From contig NZ_OV350343.1 in assembly GCF_923868895.1 (NCBI RefSeq), forward strand, positions 3,720,001 through 3,784,000: a stretch of 64,000 nucleotides of DNA, given 5' to 3'. Both the position numbers and the translations under genes were made by a program. Below the pieces are notes generated by a model. It did no database searches. It was not told the origin of the DNA and worked only from the letters and a program-made list of their open reading frames with translations. This DNA comes from Halomonas sp. TD01. Its GTDB lineage: Bacteria; Pseudomonadota; Gammaproteobacteria; Pseudomonadales; Halomonadaceae. How positions within the stretch are numbered: the stretch's first letter is position 1; each line of letters opens with the position of its first letter. Below, one piece after another: positions 50,543-59,863 of this stretch.

Positions 50543-51556
50543 ATGAAGCATGTATGTTACTCACTGATAGCCGCATCGCTGCTACCTGCCTCATACGCGA
50601 TGGCCAATGACACCATTTACCCTGTCACACTATCCAATTGCGGCACAGAAATAAGTGTGCCGTCAGCCCCGCAGCGAACGGTGACTATCGGCCAGTCGGC
50701 CACGGAGATCCTCTACTCCCTTGGTCTCGCTGACCGAGTGGATGGCACCTCGGTTTGGTTTAATCCGGTCTTACCACAATTTGCTGAGGTCAACGAACAG
50801 ATCGAGCGAATCGCCAACGATGACCCAAGCTTTGAAGCCGTGGTCAATAAGCGCCCTGACTTAGTTGCGGTACAGTACGAGTGGCACGTGGGCCCCACCG
50901 GTAGCGTGGCCAGCCGGAATCAGTTCCATGAACTAGGCATCGCCACTTACATCATGCCCGCCGATTGCGACACCAAGGATAACTCTACCGGTGGCGATGG
51001 TACTCGCACTGCCGCCTTCTCGACGGAGTCGATTTATAAAGGAATCACTGAACTGGCGAAAATTTATGACGTTCAAGACGCTGGTGAAGCCCTGGTGGCC
51101 GATCTTAACGCCCGTGAAGAGCACGCTATTAACCTAGCAAGTCGCCTTGATTTACCAGAAGACCTCTCGGCAGCATTTTGGTTTTCATCAACGGATCTCG
51201 GGGTTAGCCCTTTCGTTGCCGGCCAACTTGGCGCACCGGGCTATATGATGGAAAAACTGGGCATTCGCAATGTCATTGAGTCTGATGAAGAGTGGCCCAC
51301 CGTTGGCTGGGAAAGCATCGCCAAGGCTGACCCTGATGTGATTGTTATCGCCTCCATGGATCGTCGTCGTTTTCCTGCTGACGACATCGAAGCAAAACGT
51401 GAGTTTCTGCACAGTGACCCCGTCACTAGCGAAATGACGGCGGTTAGAAATAACCGCATCGTAGAGATGGATGCCCATGCGATGAGTGCCACCATGCGCA
51501 GTATTTACGGCCTTGAGTCATTAGCCGAGGCGCTATCGACGATGTCTTTCAACTGA
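50543..51556 (+). CDS. ABC transporter substrate-binding protein (FepB/BtuF class)
   Basis: A 337-residue periplasmic binding protein with a signal peptide (SLIAASLLPASYAMA, cleavage near ANDTI). It has the TroA/FepB-type fold: TVTIGQSATEILYSLGLADRVDG, then DLVAVQYEWHV, a long spine helix, and WPTVGWESIAKADPDVIVIAS. This class binds siderophores, heme, corrinoids or metal chelates. The neighbourhood suggests a corrinoid or cobalt chelate; the Zur-like box suggests zinc. The ligand is therefore open. Confidence 0.85.
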   Translation: MKHVCYSLIAASLLPASYAMANDTIYPVTLSNCGTEISVPSAPQRTVTIGQSATEILYSLGLADRVDGTSVWFNPVLPQFAEVNEQIERIANDDPSFEAVVNKRPDLVAVQYEWHVGPTGSVASRNQFHELGIATYIMPADCDTKDNSTGGDGTRTAAFSTESIYKGITELAKIYDVQDAGEALVADLNAREEHAINLASRLDLPEDLSAAFWFSSTDLGVSPFVAGQLGAPGYMMEKLGIRNVIESDEEWPTVGWESIAKADPDVIVIASMDRRRFPADDIEAKREFLHSDPVTSEMTAVRNNRIVEMDAHAMSATMRSIYGLESLAEALSTMSFN

Positions 51557-51571
51557 TATGGCTTTTAACGA

Positions 51572-52636
51572 ATGAGCATAGCGCTATCACGGCCAACAAC
51601 TAGGCGCTTCGGGTTGCGCTGGCTTTGGGTGACGCCTCTTGTACTGGTGGCCGCGCTCATCGCGGGCACCGCTATCGGCGAGACACCAATTCCCGTTGAT
51701 ACGATTCTCAAAGTGCTTGCCAATCAACTGCTTGGCGCCGATTACCCGGTTGACAGAATCGACGAGGGTATTATCTGGAACTACCGCCTCAGCCGTGCCG
51801 TTGTCGCCGCCTGTTGCGGTACCAGCATGGCGCTGGCGGGAGTGGTATTGCAGGCCCTGCTGCGTAACCCTCTGGCTGACCCCTATTTAATGGGCATTTC
51901 TGCTGGAGCTTCTACGGGTGCGGTTGCAGTGGCGGTTGCTGGGTTAGGCGCTGGCATGCTGTCGTTATCGTTGGGTGCCTTCGCTGGTGCTCTACTCGCC
52001 TTTGGCATCGTCGTAATGCTCGCCCATGCGGCCAACAGCGGTGTCGGTGGTGGACGTGGTGTTCAGGCAGCAGGAGCGATTATTCTGGCGGGGATTGCTG
52101 GCTCACAGCTGTTTAATGCACTGACTGCTTTTATCATTACCAAATCGGCAAGTGCTGAACAGGCACGGGGCATTATGTTTTGGCTGATGGGCAATCTCTC
52201 TGGGGTGCGCTGGGCTGATGCTACCCTAGCGGTGCCTGCCGCGCTGTTCGGGCTACTGGTTTGCCTATGGCACCGCCGTTCCCTTGATGCGTTTACCTTC
52301 GGAGCCGATAGCGCCGCGTCTATGGGCATTGCAGTGCGCCCGGTACGAGGCATGTTGATTATCGCGATGGCGCTGGTCACTGCGGTAATGGTTTCCATCG
52401 TAGGAGCGATTGGCTTTGTTGGCTTGGTCATCCCCCATGCGATGCGCTTTATTGTCGGCAGCCAACACACGCGGTTGGTACCCGCCACGGCGCTTGCTGG
52501 CGCGGTATTTTTAATCGGTTCAGATATTCTTTCGCGCACTCTAGTATCTGGTCAGGTGCTTCCCATCGGGGTGATTACATCTCTGATCGGCGCGCCCGCT
52601 TTTGCGCTTATTCTTGTCCGTGGCAAGAGGCATTAA
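51572..52636 (+). CDS. FecCD-family ABC transporter permease
   Basis: A 354-residue permease with about ten transmembrane helices. The FecCD hallmark segments are YRLSRAVVAACCGTSMALAGVVLQ, LLRNPLADPYLMGISAGAS, and IGFVGLVIPHAMRFIVGSQH near the C-terminus, followed by LPIGVITSLIGAPAFALIL. It is cotranscribed with the binding protein (15-bp gap) and the ATPase (TAATG overlap). Confidence 0.92.
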   Translation: MSIALSRPTTRRFGLRWLWVTPLVLVAALIAGTAIGETPIPVDTILKVLANQLLGADYPVDRIDEGIIWNYRLSRAVVAACCGTSMALAGVVLQALLRNPLADPYLMGISAGASTGAVAVAVAGLGAGMLSLSLGAFAGALLAFGIVVMLAHAANSGVGGGRGVQAAGAIILAGIAGSQLFNALTAFIITKSASAEQARGIMFWLMGNLSGVRWADATLAVPAALFGLLVCLWHRRSLDAFTFGADSAASMGIAVRPVRGMLIIAMALVTAVMVSIVGAIGFVGLVIPHAMRFIVGSQHTRLVPATALAGAVFLIGSDILSRTLVSGQVLPIGVITSLIGAPAFALILVRGKRH

Positions 52637-53400
52637 TGCAATTATCCGCAGAACAACTCACTTGGGCGGTACATGGCACGCCACTGGTCATTGACGTCAA
52701 TCTCACCGTCGAGCCCGGTCAGACCTTTGGTCTGGTGGGCCCCAATGGCTCGGGGAAAACGTCCCTGCTGCGTCTGCTGGCCGGTTTGAACAAACCTAAG
52801 ACAGGCCAAGTGCGGATTGATAGCCAGCCTTTACACGCCCTCAAACAACGGACTATCGCTCAATCTATTGCCTTAGTTGAGCAACAGGCTGATACCACCG
52901 ATAGAATTACCGTACGCCAAGTGGTCGCGCTGGGCCGCACACCTTTCCTTTCCGCATTACGCGCCTGGTCAGTTGAAGATGATGCCATCGTGGCTAAAGC
53001 GCTGATAGATGTCGATATGGCGCATATGGCAGACAGGCTTTGGCATACACTTTCTGGCGGTGAGCGCCAGCGCGTGCATATTGCCAGGGCATTAGCTCAA
53101 CATCCTAATATCCTGCTACTGGATGAACCCACCAACCACCTGGATATTCGCCACCAGCTTTCGATTCTTGAGCTGGTCAGGCAACTGCCAATCACCGTGA
53201 TTATTTCCCTGCACGATCTTAACCAAGCCATGGAGTGCGACCGCATCGGCGTTATGGATAGCGGCCGCCTAATCGATAGTGGCCCACCCCACGACGTGCT
53301 CACTGCCAACAGGCTACAACAGACCTTTGGTGTGCATGCCCATGTGATCGATGACCCTGTCGATGGCAAGCAGGTCATGCGTTTTCGCAATGCTGTTTAG
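52636..53400 (+). CDS. ABC transporter ATP-binding protein (FepC/BtuD class)
   Basis: A 254-residue ATPase. Walker A GPNGSGKTS, Q-loop in ALVEQQADTTDRI, signature LSGGERQRVHIARAL, Walker B ILLLDEPTNHLD, and switch His in ISLHDLNQAMECD are all intact. It completes a three-gene importer with the permease and binding protein. The start ATG overlaps the permease stop. Confidence 0.93.
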   Translation: MQLSAEQLTWAVHGTPLVIDVNLTVEPGQTFGLVGPNGSGKTSLLRLLAGLNKPKTGQVRIDSQPLHALKQRTIAQSIALVEQQADTTDRITVRQVVALGRTPFLSALRAWSVEDDAIVAKALIDVDMAHMADRLWHTLSGGERQRVHIARALAQHPNILLLDEPTNHLDIRHQLSILELVRQLPITVIISLHDLNQAMECDRIGVMDSGRLIDSGPPHDVLTANRLQQTFGVHAHVIDDPVDGKQVMRFRNAV

Positions 53401-53444
53401 CTAAAATCAATAAGAAGCACAGCCAGAAGCCACAGTTCTGACTA

Positions 53445-53630
53445 TTACTTCCGGTCAATGGCTAGCTCACCACCTTTTGCCCAATTCTCATGGTTAGTTT
53501 CAGAAAAGAAAATCTGCACCGCTTCAGGCGGTACCTCATAGGCTTGAACAAACGCTTCCGTAATCTTATTGGCCAGTTCACGCTTCATTTCAACAGAACG
53601 TGGCGACTGTTGGATAGTTACGATGGGCAT
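53445..53630 (-). CDS. 4-oxalocrotonate tautomerase-family protein
   Basis: A 61-residue tautomerase with the catalytic Pro1 after Met (MPIVTIQQSPRSVEMKRELA). The length and EVPPEAVQIFFSETNHENWAKGG match the DmpI/YdcE-like short members. It acts as a homohexamer on keto-enol substrates; the substrate is unknown. It is transcribed toward the ABC operon and lies just left of the IS30 element. Confidence 0.88.
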   Translation of the reverse strand: MPIVTIQQSPRSVEMKRELANKITEAFVQAYEVPPEAVQIFFSETNHENWAKGGELAIDRK

Positions 53631-53673
53631 ACAGACACCTGCTAGCTAAGTAAATAAGGCTTGGCCGCAGAAA

Positions 53674-54745
53674 CTGAGTGCAACACCTGAGCATTTCGCT
53701 AAGGTGTTGTCCCATGTCTTACCTCGAACTCAGTATTGAAGAACGTGCCAGCATCCAAGTGGGTCAAGCCCAAGGGATGAGCCTTCGGCATATTGCCCAG
53801 CTCCTGGGGCGAGCTCCTTCAACCATCTCTCGTGAAATACGCCGTAACCAAATGGCCCAGAACGGTTACTGCGCCCGGTACGCCCAACGTCAGCGAGAAA
53901 AGCGTCGAGAGGTCTGTCGTCCTGCGCGTAAGCTTTTGCCAGGCACCGAGCGGTTTGATCTCATCGTGCATATGTTGCGGCGACGCTTGTCTCCCGAACA
54001 AATTAGCGGCAAGCTCAAGACGATGAAACTACCTGATTTGCGCGATGCCTACGTCTGCCGAGAGACCATCTACACGGCCATTTATGCCTTGCCTGTTGGC
54101 CACCTTCGCAAGGAACTGATTCACTGCTTGCGACAAGGTAAAACCACACGCAAGCCTCGCCGTGGCGAAGTGGATCGACGTGGCCAGATCCCTGACATGG
54201 TCAGCATTCACTTACGTCCGCCCGAGGTCAGTAAGCGTGAAATGCCCGGCCACTGGGAAGGCGATCTGATCAAAGGTAAGAATAACGCGTCCGCGGTAGG
54301 CACCTTGGTAGAGCTTAGTAGTGGCTATCTGATCCTCGCAAAAATGGACGACGCCACCGCCACCTCCGCCGTAGCAGGCTTTAGTGCTGCTCTGAATCGA
54401 ATGCCGACCACCGCTCGAAAAAGCATGACCTATGATCAGGGGCGTGAAATGGCACAACATGCAAAAATCACTCAAGAAACCGGCGTTGCGATTTACTTTT
54501 GCGATCCCCATAGCCCCTGGCAACGTGGGGCCAATGAGAATATCAATGGCCTTATCCGTCAATATTTACCGAAAGGAACGGACCTTTCAGTACATAGCCA
54601 GGAAGAGCTGGACGCCATTGCCTTTGAGCTGAATATGCGACCTCGAAAACGCTTTGGATTTAAATGTCCGATAGAAGTGATGAGCGAGCTGATGGCCAAG
54701 TACCATGAAAGCCCATCAACCATCCAATGAGTGTGTTGCACTCAG
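53674..54745 (+). mobile_element. complete IS30-family insertion sequence
   Basis: A 1072-bp element with perfect 13-bp terminal inverted repeats CTGAGTGCAACAC (53674-53686) and GTGTTGCACTCAG (54733-54745), containing one intact transposase gene. Immediate flanks are AAA and AGT, so no clear target duplication is visible; IS30 elements make only 2-3 bp duplications. It sits between two cobalamin-related transport loci. Confidence 0.9.
53714..54730 (+). CDS. IS30-family transposase
   Basis: A 338-residue transposase from ATG 53714. The N-terminal HTH reads MSLRHIAQLLGRAPSTISREIRRN, characteristic of IS30. The DDE core follows: PGHWEGDLIKGKNNASAVGTLVE holds the first Asp, TYDQGREMAQHAKIT the second, and PWQRGANENINGLIRQYLPKGTD the Glu. 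The frame is intact, so the element may be active. Confidence 0.95.
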   Translation: MSYLELSIEERASIQVGQAQGMSLRHIAQLLGRAPSTISREIRRNQMAQNGYCARYAQRQREKRREVCRPARKLLPGTERFDLIVHMLRRRLSPEQISGKLKTMKLPDLRDAYVCRETIYTAIYALPVGHLRKELIHCLRQGKTTRKPRRGEVDRRGQIPDMVSIHLRPPEVSKREMPGHWEGDLIKGKNNASAVGTLVELSSGYLILAKMDDATATSAVAGFSAALNRMPTTARKSMTYDQGREMAQHAKITQETGVAIYFCDPHSPWQRGANENINGLIRQYLPKGTDLSVHSQEELDAIAFELNMRPRKRFGFKCPIEVMSELMAKYHESPSTIQ

Positions 54746-54897
54746 AGTCTGCATCCGCCAGGTTAATGTGTCGATGAGAGCAAGGTTGTTCATGGATACT
54801 GACTTCAAAGCCCCCCTGCCCCTCAACTAGCGAGCTTAACGCTAATTTACTGCGGATCCACATACCTAATCAAGATTAAGATAAATCAACCTCGACA

Positions 54898-55668
54898 TCA
54901 CTCCTTTATTGGCACAAACACCGGTGCGCCTTCAACCTCAACCACCGTCAGCCGCTGCCGGTAAAGGCTTTCCAACGCACTGGGCACTAGCATGGTGTCT
55001 CGCGGACCCCAGCAGGCCTCACCGCTTGGGTACAGCAACAGAATGTGGTCACACCAGCGGGCGGCTAGATTTAAATCGTGTAGGCACATCATCACCGCAC
55101 TGCCCTGGGCAGCTTGCTGAGCCATCAACGCCATCACCGCACTTTGGTGGTGTAGATCAAGATGATTGGTGGGTTCGTCGGCCAGCCAGATGCTGGGTGC
55201 CTGAGTCAGTACCGTGGCCATCGCCACTCGCTGGCGCTCGCCGCCCGAAAGCGTACTGACAAGCCGGTGGCGCAGGTGCGCAACGTCCAACTGCTCAAGC
55301 GCTGCCTCGGCCCGAGCATAGTCGTCTGCGCCTTCCATCTGCCATAAAGAAAGATAGGGATGGCGGCCAATCAGCGCGGTTTCCAACACGGTCGCGGGAA
55401 AGCCGTCAAGGCGCTCCTGGAATACCATTCCCAGCATTTGTGCAATTTGCCGCCTACACAGCGTTTCAAGGGGTTGCTCCCCTAGTAACACTTGCCCAGC
55501 ACGCGGCGCATATAGCCCTGCCAGGGTATGCAGCAGCGTGGTTTTACCTGCACCGTTGGGGCCAAGCACGCCCCATATCTGCCCAGGTTCGATGGCAATA
55601 TTCATCGCCGTGCCATCGCGTCTTTCTGGCACGTTGATGATGAGGTCTTGCGTAACCAGGCGGCTCAT
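54898..55668 (-). CDS. btuD: cobalamin ABC transporter ATP-binding protein
   Basis: A 256-residue ATPase with Walker A GPNGAGKTT, signature LSGGERQRVAMATVL, Walker B IWLADEPTNHLD and switch His in MCLHDLNLAARWCD. ATG 55668 overlaps the btuC stop. The 93-codon extension of the frame beyond it lies inside btuC and is not translated. Its place in the riboswitch-controlled btuB-F-C-D operon makes it the BtuD component. Confidence 0.9.
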   Translation of the reverse strand: MSRLVTQDLIINVPERRDGTAMNIAIEPGQIWGVLGPNGAGKTTLLHTLAGLYAPRAGQVLLGEQPLETLCRRQIAQMLGMVFQERLDGFPATVLETALIGRHPYLSLWQMEGADDYARAEAALEQLDVAHLRHRLVSTLSGGERQRVAMATVLTQAPSIWLADEPTNHLDLHHQSAVMALMAQQAAQGSAVMMCLHDLNLAARWCDHILLLYPSGEACWGPRDTMLVPSALESLYRQRLTVVEVEGAPVFVPIKE

Positions 55669-56639
55669 CAGCGGCTCCGGTAAAGCAGAAAGAGGAACGT
55701 AGGTACACCCAACAGCGCGGTAATCACCCCCACTGGCAACTGTTCCGGGGCAATTATCGTACGGGCCAGCGTATCGGCCAGCACCAACAGGGTACCCCCA
55801 GCCAGGGCGCAGGCCGGCAATATCAACCTCTGATCGTTGCCCAGCAACAGGCGCAGCATGTGCGGCACCACCAAGCCGACAAAGCCAATGCTGCCCGCTG
55901 TGGTAACGGCTGCGGCGGTTAACAGGCTGGCCGCGATGTAAATCCCCCACTCCAGCGGTCGCACGTCAACGCCCAATGCCGCCGCTTGCTGTGGGCCTCT
56001 GGCCAGCACATTTAAGCTACGGCCCAAGGGAATCAAGACAATACAGGTGAGTAATAACAGCAGCAGCGGCGGCCAGGGAGTACGCGCGTAGGAGAGATCT
56101 CCCATCAGCCAATACAGCATACCCGGCAGCCGGTCAGCAGGGCTTAATGCCAACATCAGGGTAATCACTGCGCCCCAGCCTGCCGCCACGACTACGCCCG
56201 TAAGCAACAGGCGTGAGGGCGTCCAGCCGCCGCTACCATGAGCGAGGCCAAACACCAGAAACGTGGAGAGCAGCGCGCCTAAAAACGCCGAGCCTGATAT
56301 AAACACGCCGCCCACGCCTGCCAGCATGGCCGCCAATGCACCGATAGAAGCACCACCTGAAAGCCCAAGTACATAAGGGTCTGCAAGAGGATTACGCAGC
56401 AGCACTTGCATCAGAGCGCCAGCTACCGCCAACAAACCGCCAACAGCAAAAGCTGAGAGCGCACGGGGAAGGCGTAAATCAATCACCATGGTCCGCGCCA
56501 GCGCATCGCCTTGCCCTTGTACCACCGCCCAAAGCTGTGCGGCGGAAAGCTGAGCACTGCCCACTGCCAGAGAGAACAGCATGGCGGCAATAGCAATGAG
56601 CGCCAGCAGGCTAAGGGATTGCCACAGGCGCGCTGTCAT
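55668..56639 (-). CDS. btuC: cobalamin ABC transporter permease
   Basis: A 323-residue FecCD/BtuC-type permease with about ten transmembrane helices: DLRLPRALSAFAVGGLLAVAGALMQ, LLRNPLADPYVLGLSGGASIG, and SIGFVGLVVPHMLRLLLGND, ending LPVGVITALLGVPTFLFLLY. It pumps cobalamin from BtuF into the cytoplasm. The ATGA overlap with btuD and the abutting btuF start indicate one operon. Confidence 0.9.
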   Translation of the reverse strand: MTARLWQSLSLLALIAIAAMLFSLAVGSAQLSAAQLWAVVQGQGDALARTMVIDLRLPRALSAFAVGGLLAVAGALMQVLLRNPLADPYVLGLSGGASIGALAAMLAGVGGVFISGSAFLGALLSTFLVFGLAHGSGGWTPSRLLLTGVVVAAGWGAVITLMLALSPADRLPGMLYWLMGDLSYARTPWPPLLLLLLTCIVLIPLGRSLNVLARGPQQAAALGVDVRPLEWGIYIAASLLTAAAVTTAGSIGFVGLVVPHMLRLLLGNDQRLILPACALAGGTLLVLADTLARTIIAPEQLPVGVITALLGVPTFLFLLYRSR

Positions 56640-57625
56640 TAAGAGCTCCTGCTCATCGCTTGTGCTGCCGTGCGCTTTTGGCGGGTTTGCTCTAGTTTTT
56701 CACACAGCAACCGAGCACCCTCTAACAGGCGTGGCGTGGGCCGTTGAATAAGCGATGGGGGCACAAAATAGAGGCTATCATCCGCCACGGCGGAAAGATG
56801 AGGGTATTGCTCCCAGTGGGTCAGCCAGTGGCGGTTCTCTTCCCCCATACCACCGGCGATGATGGCTTCAGGATTGGCCACCAGCACGGCTTCGTCATCC
56901 AACCTTGGCACCAAGCGCGGCTGATCGCCAAACACGTTTTCACCACTGCAAAGTTGCACCACTTGGCCGATGAGGTGCTCATCATTCACACTCATCAGTG
57001 GTTGATCCCACACTTGGTAGAAAGTGCGCACGGGGTCACGATTATGATAGCGAGCTGCCAGGTCAGCCATGCCCTCTCTAAAATCATCAGCCACCTGCTG
57101 GCCTGCAGGCTCCGTTCCCGCTAATCGCGCCAGCCGTTCGATGGTATGAGCGACGTCGTCAACCGTTCGCGGCTCAATATAGAACACCGGCATCCCCAGC
57201 GCTTCAAGGGTTTCCATTTGCTCGGCAGGATTTCCGGTTACCCAGCCGATCACTAAATCAGGCGCCAGCCCCACTAACGTCTCTAAATCAATGCGCGTGT
57301 GACTGCCAACGGACGCAACGTCTTTGGCCTCTGGTGGATAGTCACTGTAGCTCACCACGGCGACCACTTGTTCTCCTGCGCCCGCAGCGTAGGTCAGCTC
57401 AGTCGCCCCAGGTGAGAGCGTGGCAATCCGTCGAGCAGCAGTGTGCAGACACACCTCACGGTCACGATCATCTACCGCGCAGCGGCTGTGGTCATCTGCC
57501 AATACGGAGCTGGAAATCACACCACTGAGCATTGATAAGCTTAGTATGAATCGACTTGATAACATTGCGGGGCCAGTGGCCCCGCAATGTTTAAAAAATC
57601 TCTGATTCGCTTTTTTATTGGCCAT
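56639..57625 (-). CDS. btuF: cobalamin-binding periplasmic protein
   Basis: A binding protein of the BtuF class: RIATLSPGATELTYAAGAGEQVVAVVSYSDYPPEAKDVASVGSH is the typical N-terminal lobe, PDLVIGWVTGNPAEQMETLEALGMPVFYIEP follows, and FYQVWDQPLMSVNDEHLIGQV is characteristic. Two starts are possible. ATG 57625 overlaps the btuB stop and gives 328 residues with a 20-residue charged extension. ATG 57565 directly precedes the signal peptide (LSSRFILSLSMLSGVISSSVLA) but is buried in a hairpin. Translational coupling from btuB favours the first (inference). Confidence 0.9.
   Translation of the reverse strand: MANKKANQRFFKHCGATGPAMLSSRFILSLSMLSGVISSSVLADDHSRCAVDDRDREVCLHTAARRIATLSPGATELTYAAGAGEQVVAVVSYSDYPPEAKDVASVGSHTRIDLETLVGLAPDLVIGWVTGNPAEQMETLEALGMPVFYIEPRTVDDVAHTIERLARLAGTEPAGQQVADDFREGMADLAARYHNRDPVRTFYQVWDQPLMSVNDEHLIGQVVQLCSGENVFGDQPRLVPRLDDEAVLVANPEAIIAGGMGEENRHWLTHWEQYPHLSAVADDSLYFVPPSLIQRPTPRLLEGARLLCEKLEQTRQKRTAAQAMSRSS
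57561..57591 (-). promoter_or_regulatory. 14-bp hairpin covering a btuF start codon
   Basis: AACATTGCGGGGCC, loop of three, GGCCCCGCAATGTT: a perfect 14-bp palindrome. On the minus strand it is preceded by TTTTTT and contains the ATG at 57565. It lacks a T run on the 3' side, so it is not a normal terminator for btuBFCD. Confidence 0.75.
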
Positions 57626-59417
57626 AGTGAACGCTTAAAAATCCTGCACGGCCTGCGTTAATATAGTCGGCACCATCAAAAGAGCGCGTTGTAATGTAAT
57701 CTTGATCCAACGCGTTTTCCAACGTTACTCGAGCGCTCCACAACGGGGCAAACTGCCAACCTGCACGCAGGTTAACCAGCCCGTAACCGCTTAGACGGTC
57801 TTGATTCTGTGCATCACGGTAACGGTGGTTTTGAGCAATCCAGGACCCACCCACCGACCAGTCGCCAAGCTCACGGTCTACGTCTAAGCGCAGGCTTTGT
57901 GAGGCGCGGTTTTGCAGGCGCTTACCTGTTAGGCGGTTTTCAGGGTCGGTGTAGGTCAGCGCTGCGGCTAGCGTCCAATCGTCAAGTTCAACGCCAGCAG
58001 CCAGCTCAGCCCCACGAATACGGGTTTCGGGTACGTTAGACAGCAATCCCTGGCCAGTAATCAAGTTATCGATATCGGTTTGATAAAGCGCCGCATCCCA
58101 GAACCAATGGGCATACTGACCGCGCACGCCTACCTCAATGCTGTCCGACGTTTCAGACTCCAGGTCGGGATTACCAAAGCCTGGGAAATAGAGCTGGTTG
58201 TAAGTGGGTGCGTTAAAGGCTGTACCGTAGTTGGCACGCAAGGTGTGATGACCGTCTAGATCATAGCCCACGCCTACGCTGCCAGTGACTTCTTCGCCGT
58301 AAGCTTCATTGTCATCAAAGCGCAAGCTGGCTTGCAGAGTAAACGGTGCAAAATCGAGTAAGGCTTGGGTAAATACCGCCGCGTTGCTACGGCTGGTTTC
58401 ATCGTACGCCGTGGTGCTATTGACTCGGTCTTCGCTGTATTCACCGCCCGCAATCAGCTCGTGGACGCCCGCCGTAAAGGTATTTTCCCAGCGCGCAGTC
58501 CTCACCTTGGTGTTAAACACTGAGTCACCAAAGTTATCGATGTTATCGCTTTCATCACGAGATTCGCTGAGTGTTAAACGGCTGCGCCAGTTATCGGTTA
58601 TCGGCAGCTCACCGTAGACACCCGCCACCTGCTGAACGAAATCGTTTTCACCGCCATCGTATTCGTTGTGACCACGGGCACGAAGCGCCAACACGCCCGC
58701 TTCTGCACCGCTTTCAAAGGTGTGAGACACCCGTGCTAAAGCCGTGGTGTTGTCATAGCCCTTATCGTCTCCGTCGCGTCGAACCGGCTGACCCTCAGTG
58801 GTGAAGTGACCACCTGCAAAGCTATAGCGGGTGCCGCCTTCTTTACCGCTAATACTCGCACTTAAGCGCTGGGTATTAAATGATCCACCACCAACGGAAA
58901 CACGCGGCTGCGGGCCGTCTTCTTCACCTTGAGGGGTAAACAGCTGAATAACGCCGCCAATCGCGTCGGCACCGTATAGGCTGCCACGCGGACCACGCAC
59001 AATTTCGGCACGATCAAACATGCGCGGTTCCAAATGCTGCCAGGCTGCCCCACCACTGGTGGCAGAGCGAAGACGAATCCCGTCAATCAACAGTACATTT
59101 TGGCCGCTACCACTACCACGAATAAAAACGCTGCTGTTTTTGCCAAAGCTGCCGTTCGTGGAAACATCCACCCCAGGCTGGCCGCGCAACAAGTCGGTAA
59201 TACTTACCGGATCTTGGCGGCGTAACGTTGCCTCATCCAGCACAGTCACCGAGGACAGGCTTTCGTTGGCAGTACGCGGAGCAAGTGCGGCGGTAACAAC
59301 AACGGGGTTTAACATATTCGCAGCAGGCTGTGCGTTCGATTGGGCTTGAACGGCCATAGGCAGTGCAGCCATCGCAAACGCCGCCAGCGTGGCGGTGGAA
59401 TGAAAACGGTAAGGCAT
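57615..59417 (-). CDS. btuB: TonB-dependent vitamin B12 receptor
   Basis: A 600-residue outer-membrane receptor. A signal peptide ends near AVQAQS. The plug domain contains VTVLDEATLRRQDPVSITDLLRGQPGVDV and FIRGSGSGQNVLLIDGIRLRSA. The 22-strand barrel ends with the BtuB-like ESALD-type region VTLENALDQDYITTRSF and a terminal aromatic segment (FLSVHYGQ). The typical BtuB length is about 600. A B12 riboswitch lies upstream, so synthesis is shut down when cobalamin is plentiful. Confidence 0.93.
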   Translation of the reverse strand: MPYRFHSTATLAAFAMAALPMAVQAQSNAQPAANMLNPVVVTAALAPRTANESLSSVTVLDEATLRRQDPVSITDLLRGQPGVDVSTNGSFGKNSSVFIRGSGSGQNVLLIDGIRLRSATSGGAAWQHLEPRMFDRAEIVRGPRGSLYGADAIGGVIQLFTPQGEEDGPQPRVSVGGGSFNTQRLSASISGKEGGTRYSFAGGHFTTEGQPVRRDGDDKGYDNTTALARVSHTFESGAEAGVLALRARGHNEYDGGENDFVQQVAGVYGELPITDNWRSRLTLSESRDESDNIDNFGDSVFNTKVRTARWENTFTAGVHELIAGGEYSEDRVNSTTAYDETSRSNAAVFTQALLDFAPFTLQASLRFDDNEAYGEEVTGSVGVGYDLDGHHTLRANYGTAFNAPTYNQLYFPGFGNPDLESETSDSIEVGVRGQYAHWFWDAALYQTDIDNLITGQGLLSNVPETRIRGAELAAGVELDDWTLAAALTYTDPENRLTGKRLQNRASQSLRLDVDRELGDWSVGGSWIAQNHRYRDAQNQDRLSGYGLVNLRAGWQFAPLWSARVTLENALDQDYITTRSFDGADYINAGRAGFLSVHYGQ

Positions 59418-59575
59418 GAGGAGGTCCCTTGCTCACTGTGCTCACCCGCACAGCGTGTTTTTTTGACCGGGCAAAGGGAACTTAAGGGAGATTGGTAACC
59501 AAGCAGCTACCTATATCACCCTGAGCACGCCCTCCGCGTCTCGGTATGTTGTGGTCCTTTAGAACCATTCCTCTT

Positions 59576-59745
59576 AGGCCGGTCTCCGGGCTGACGAGCG
59601 AAAGGCGGGTAACAGAAACCATGCCTTTCCGAACGACCACCTTCCCATGCATTAGCACAGTGGCGTCTTTAGCCGTTCTTATCTCGATCACCGTTGCGGG
59701 GGCAGCGTTGGATTCACGTAAGTGTTCACCAACTTCCCGTTTAAC
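59576..59745 (-). promoter_or_regulatory. cobalamin (B12) riboswitch 2, controlling btuB
   Basis: On the minus strand the aptamer boxes occur in order: GGGAAGTTGGTGAAC, AATCC, GCTGCCCCCGCAACGGTGA, GCCACTGTG (B12 box), ATGGGAAGGTGG, and GTCAGCCCGGAGACCGGCC. The aptamer ends about 160 bp before the btuB start. The leader between holds a further hairpin region (around 59465-59500) that may be the expression platform. Confidence 0.93.
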
Positions 59746-59863
59746 TGATGGCGATAATGGCCACCAGCACCTGAGAGTGCGCGTAAACTAGCAACTTGCC
59801 GTGTGGAGGTCAATTCATGATGAGCTGCTAGAGTAAAGGCACTGCACGGAACAGGAGACGGTC

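Noticed and set aside
59482..59691. Minus-strand 69-codon frame in the btuB leader
   Set aside because: It lies across the B12 riboswitch aptamer, which explains the sequence.
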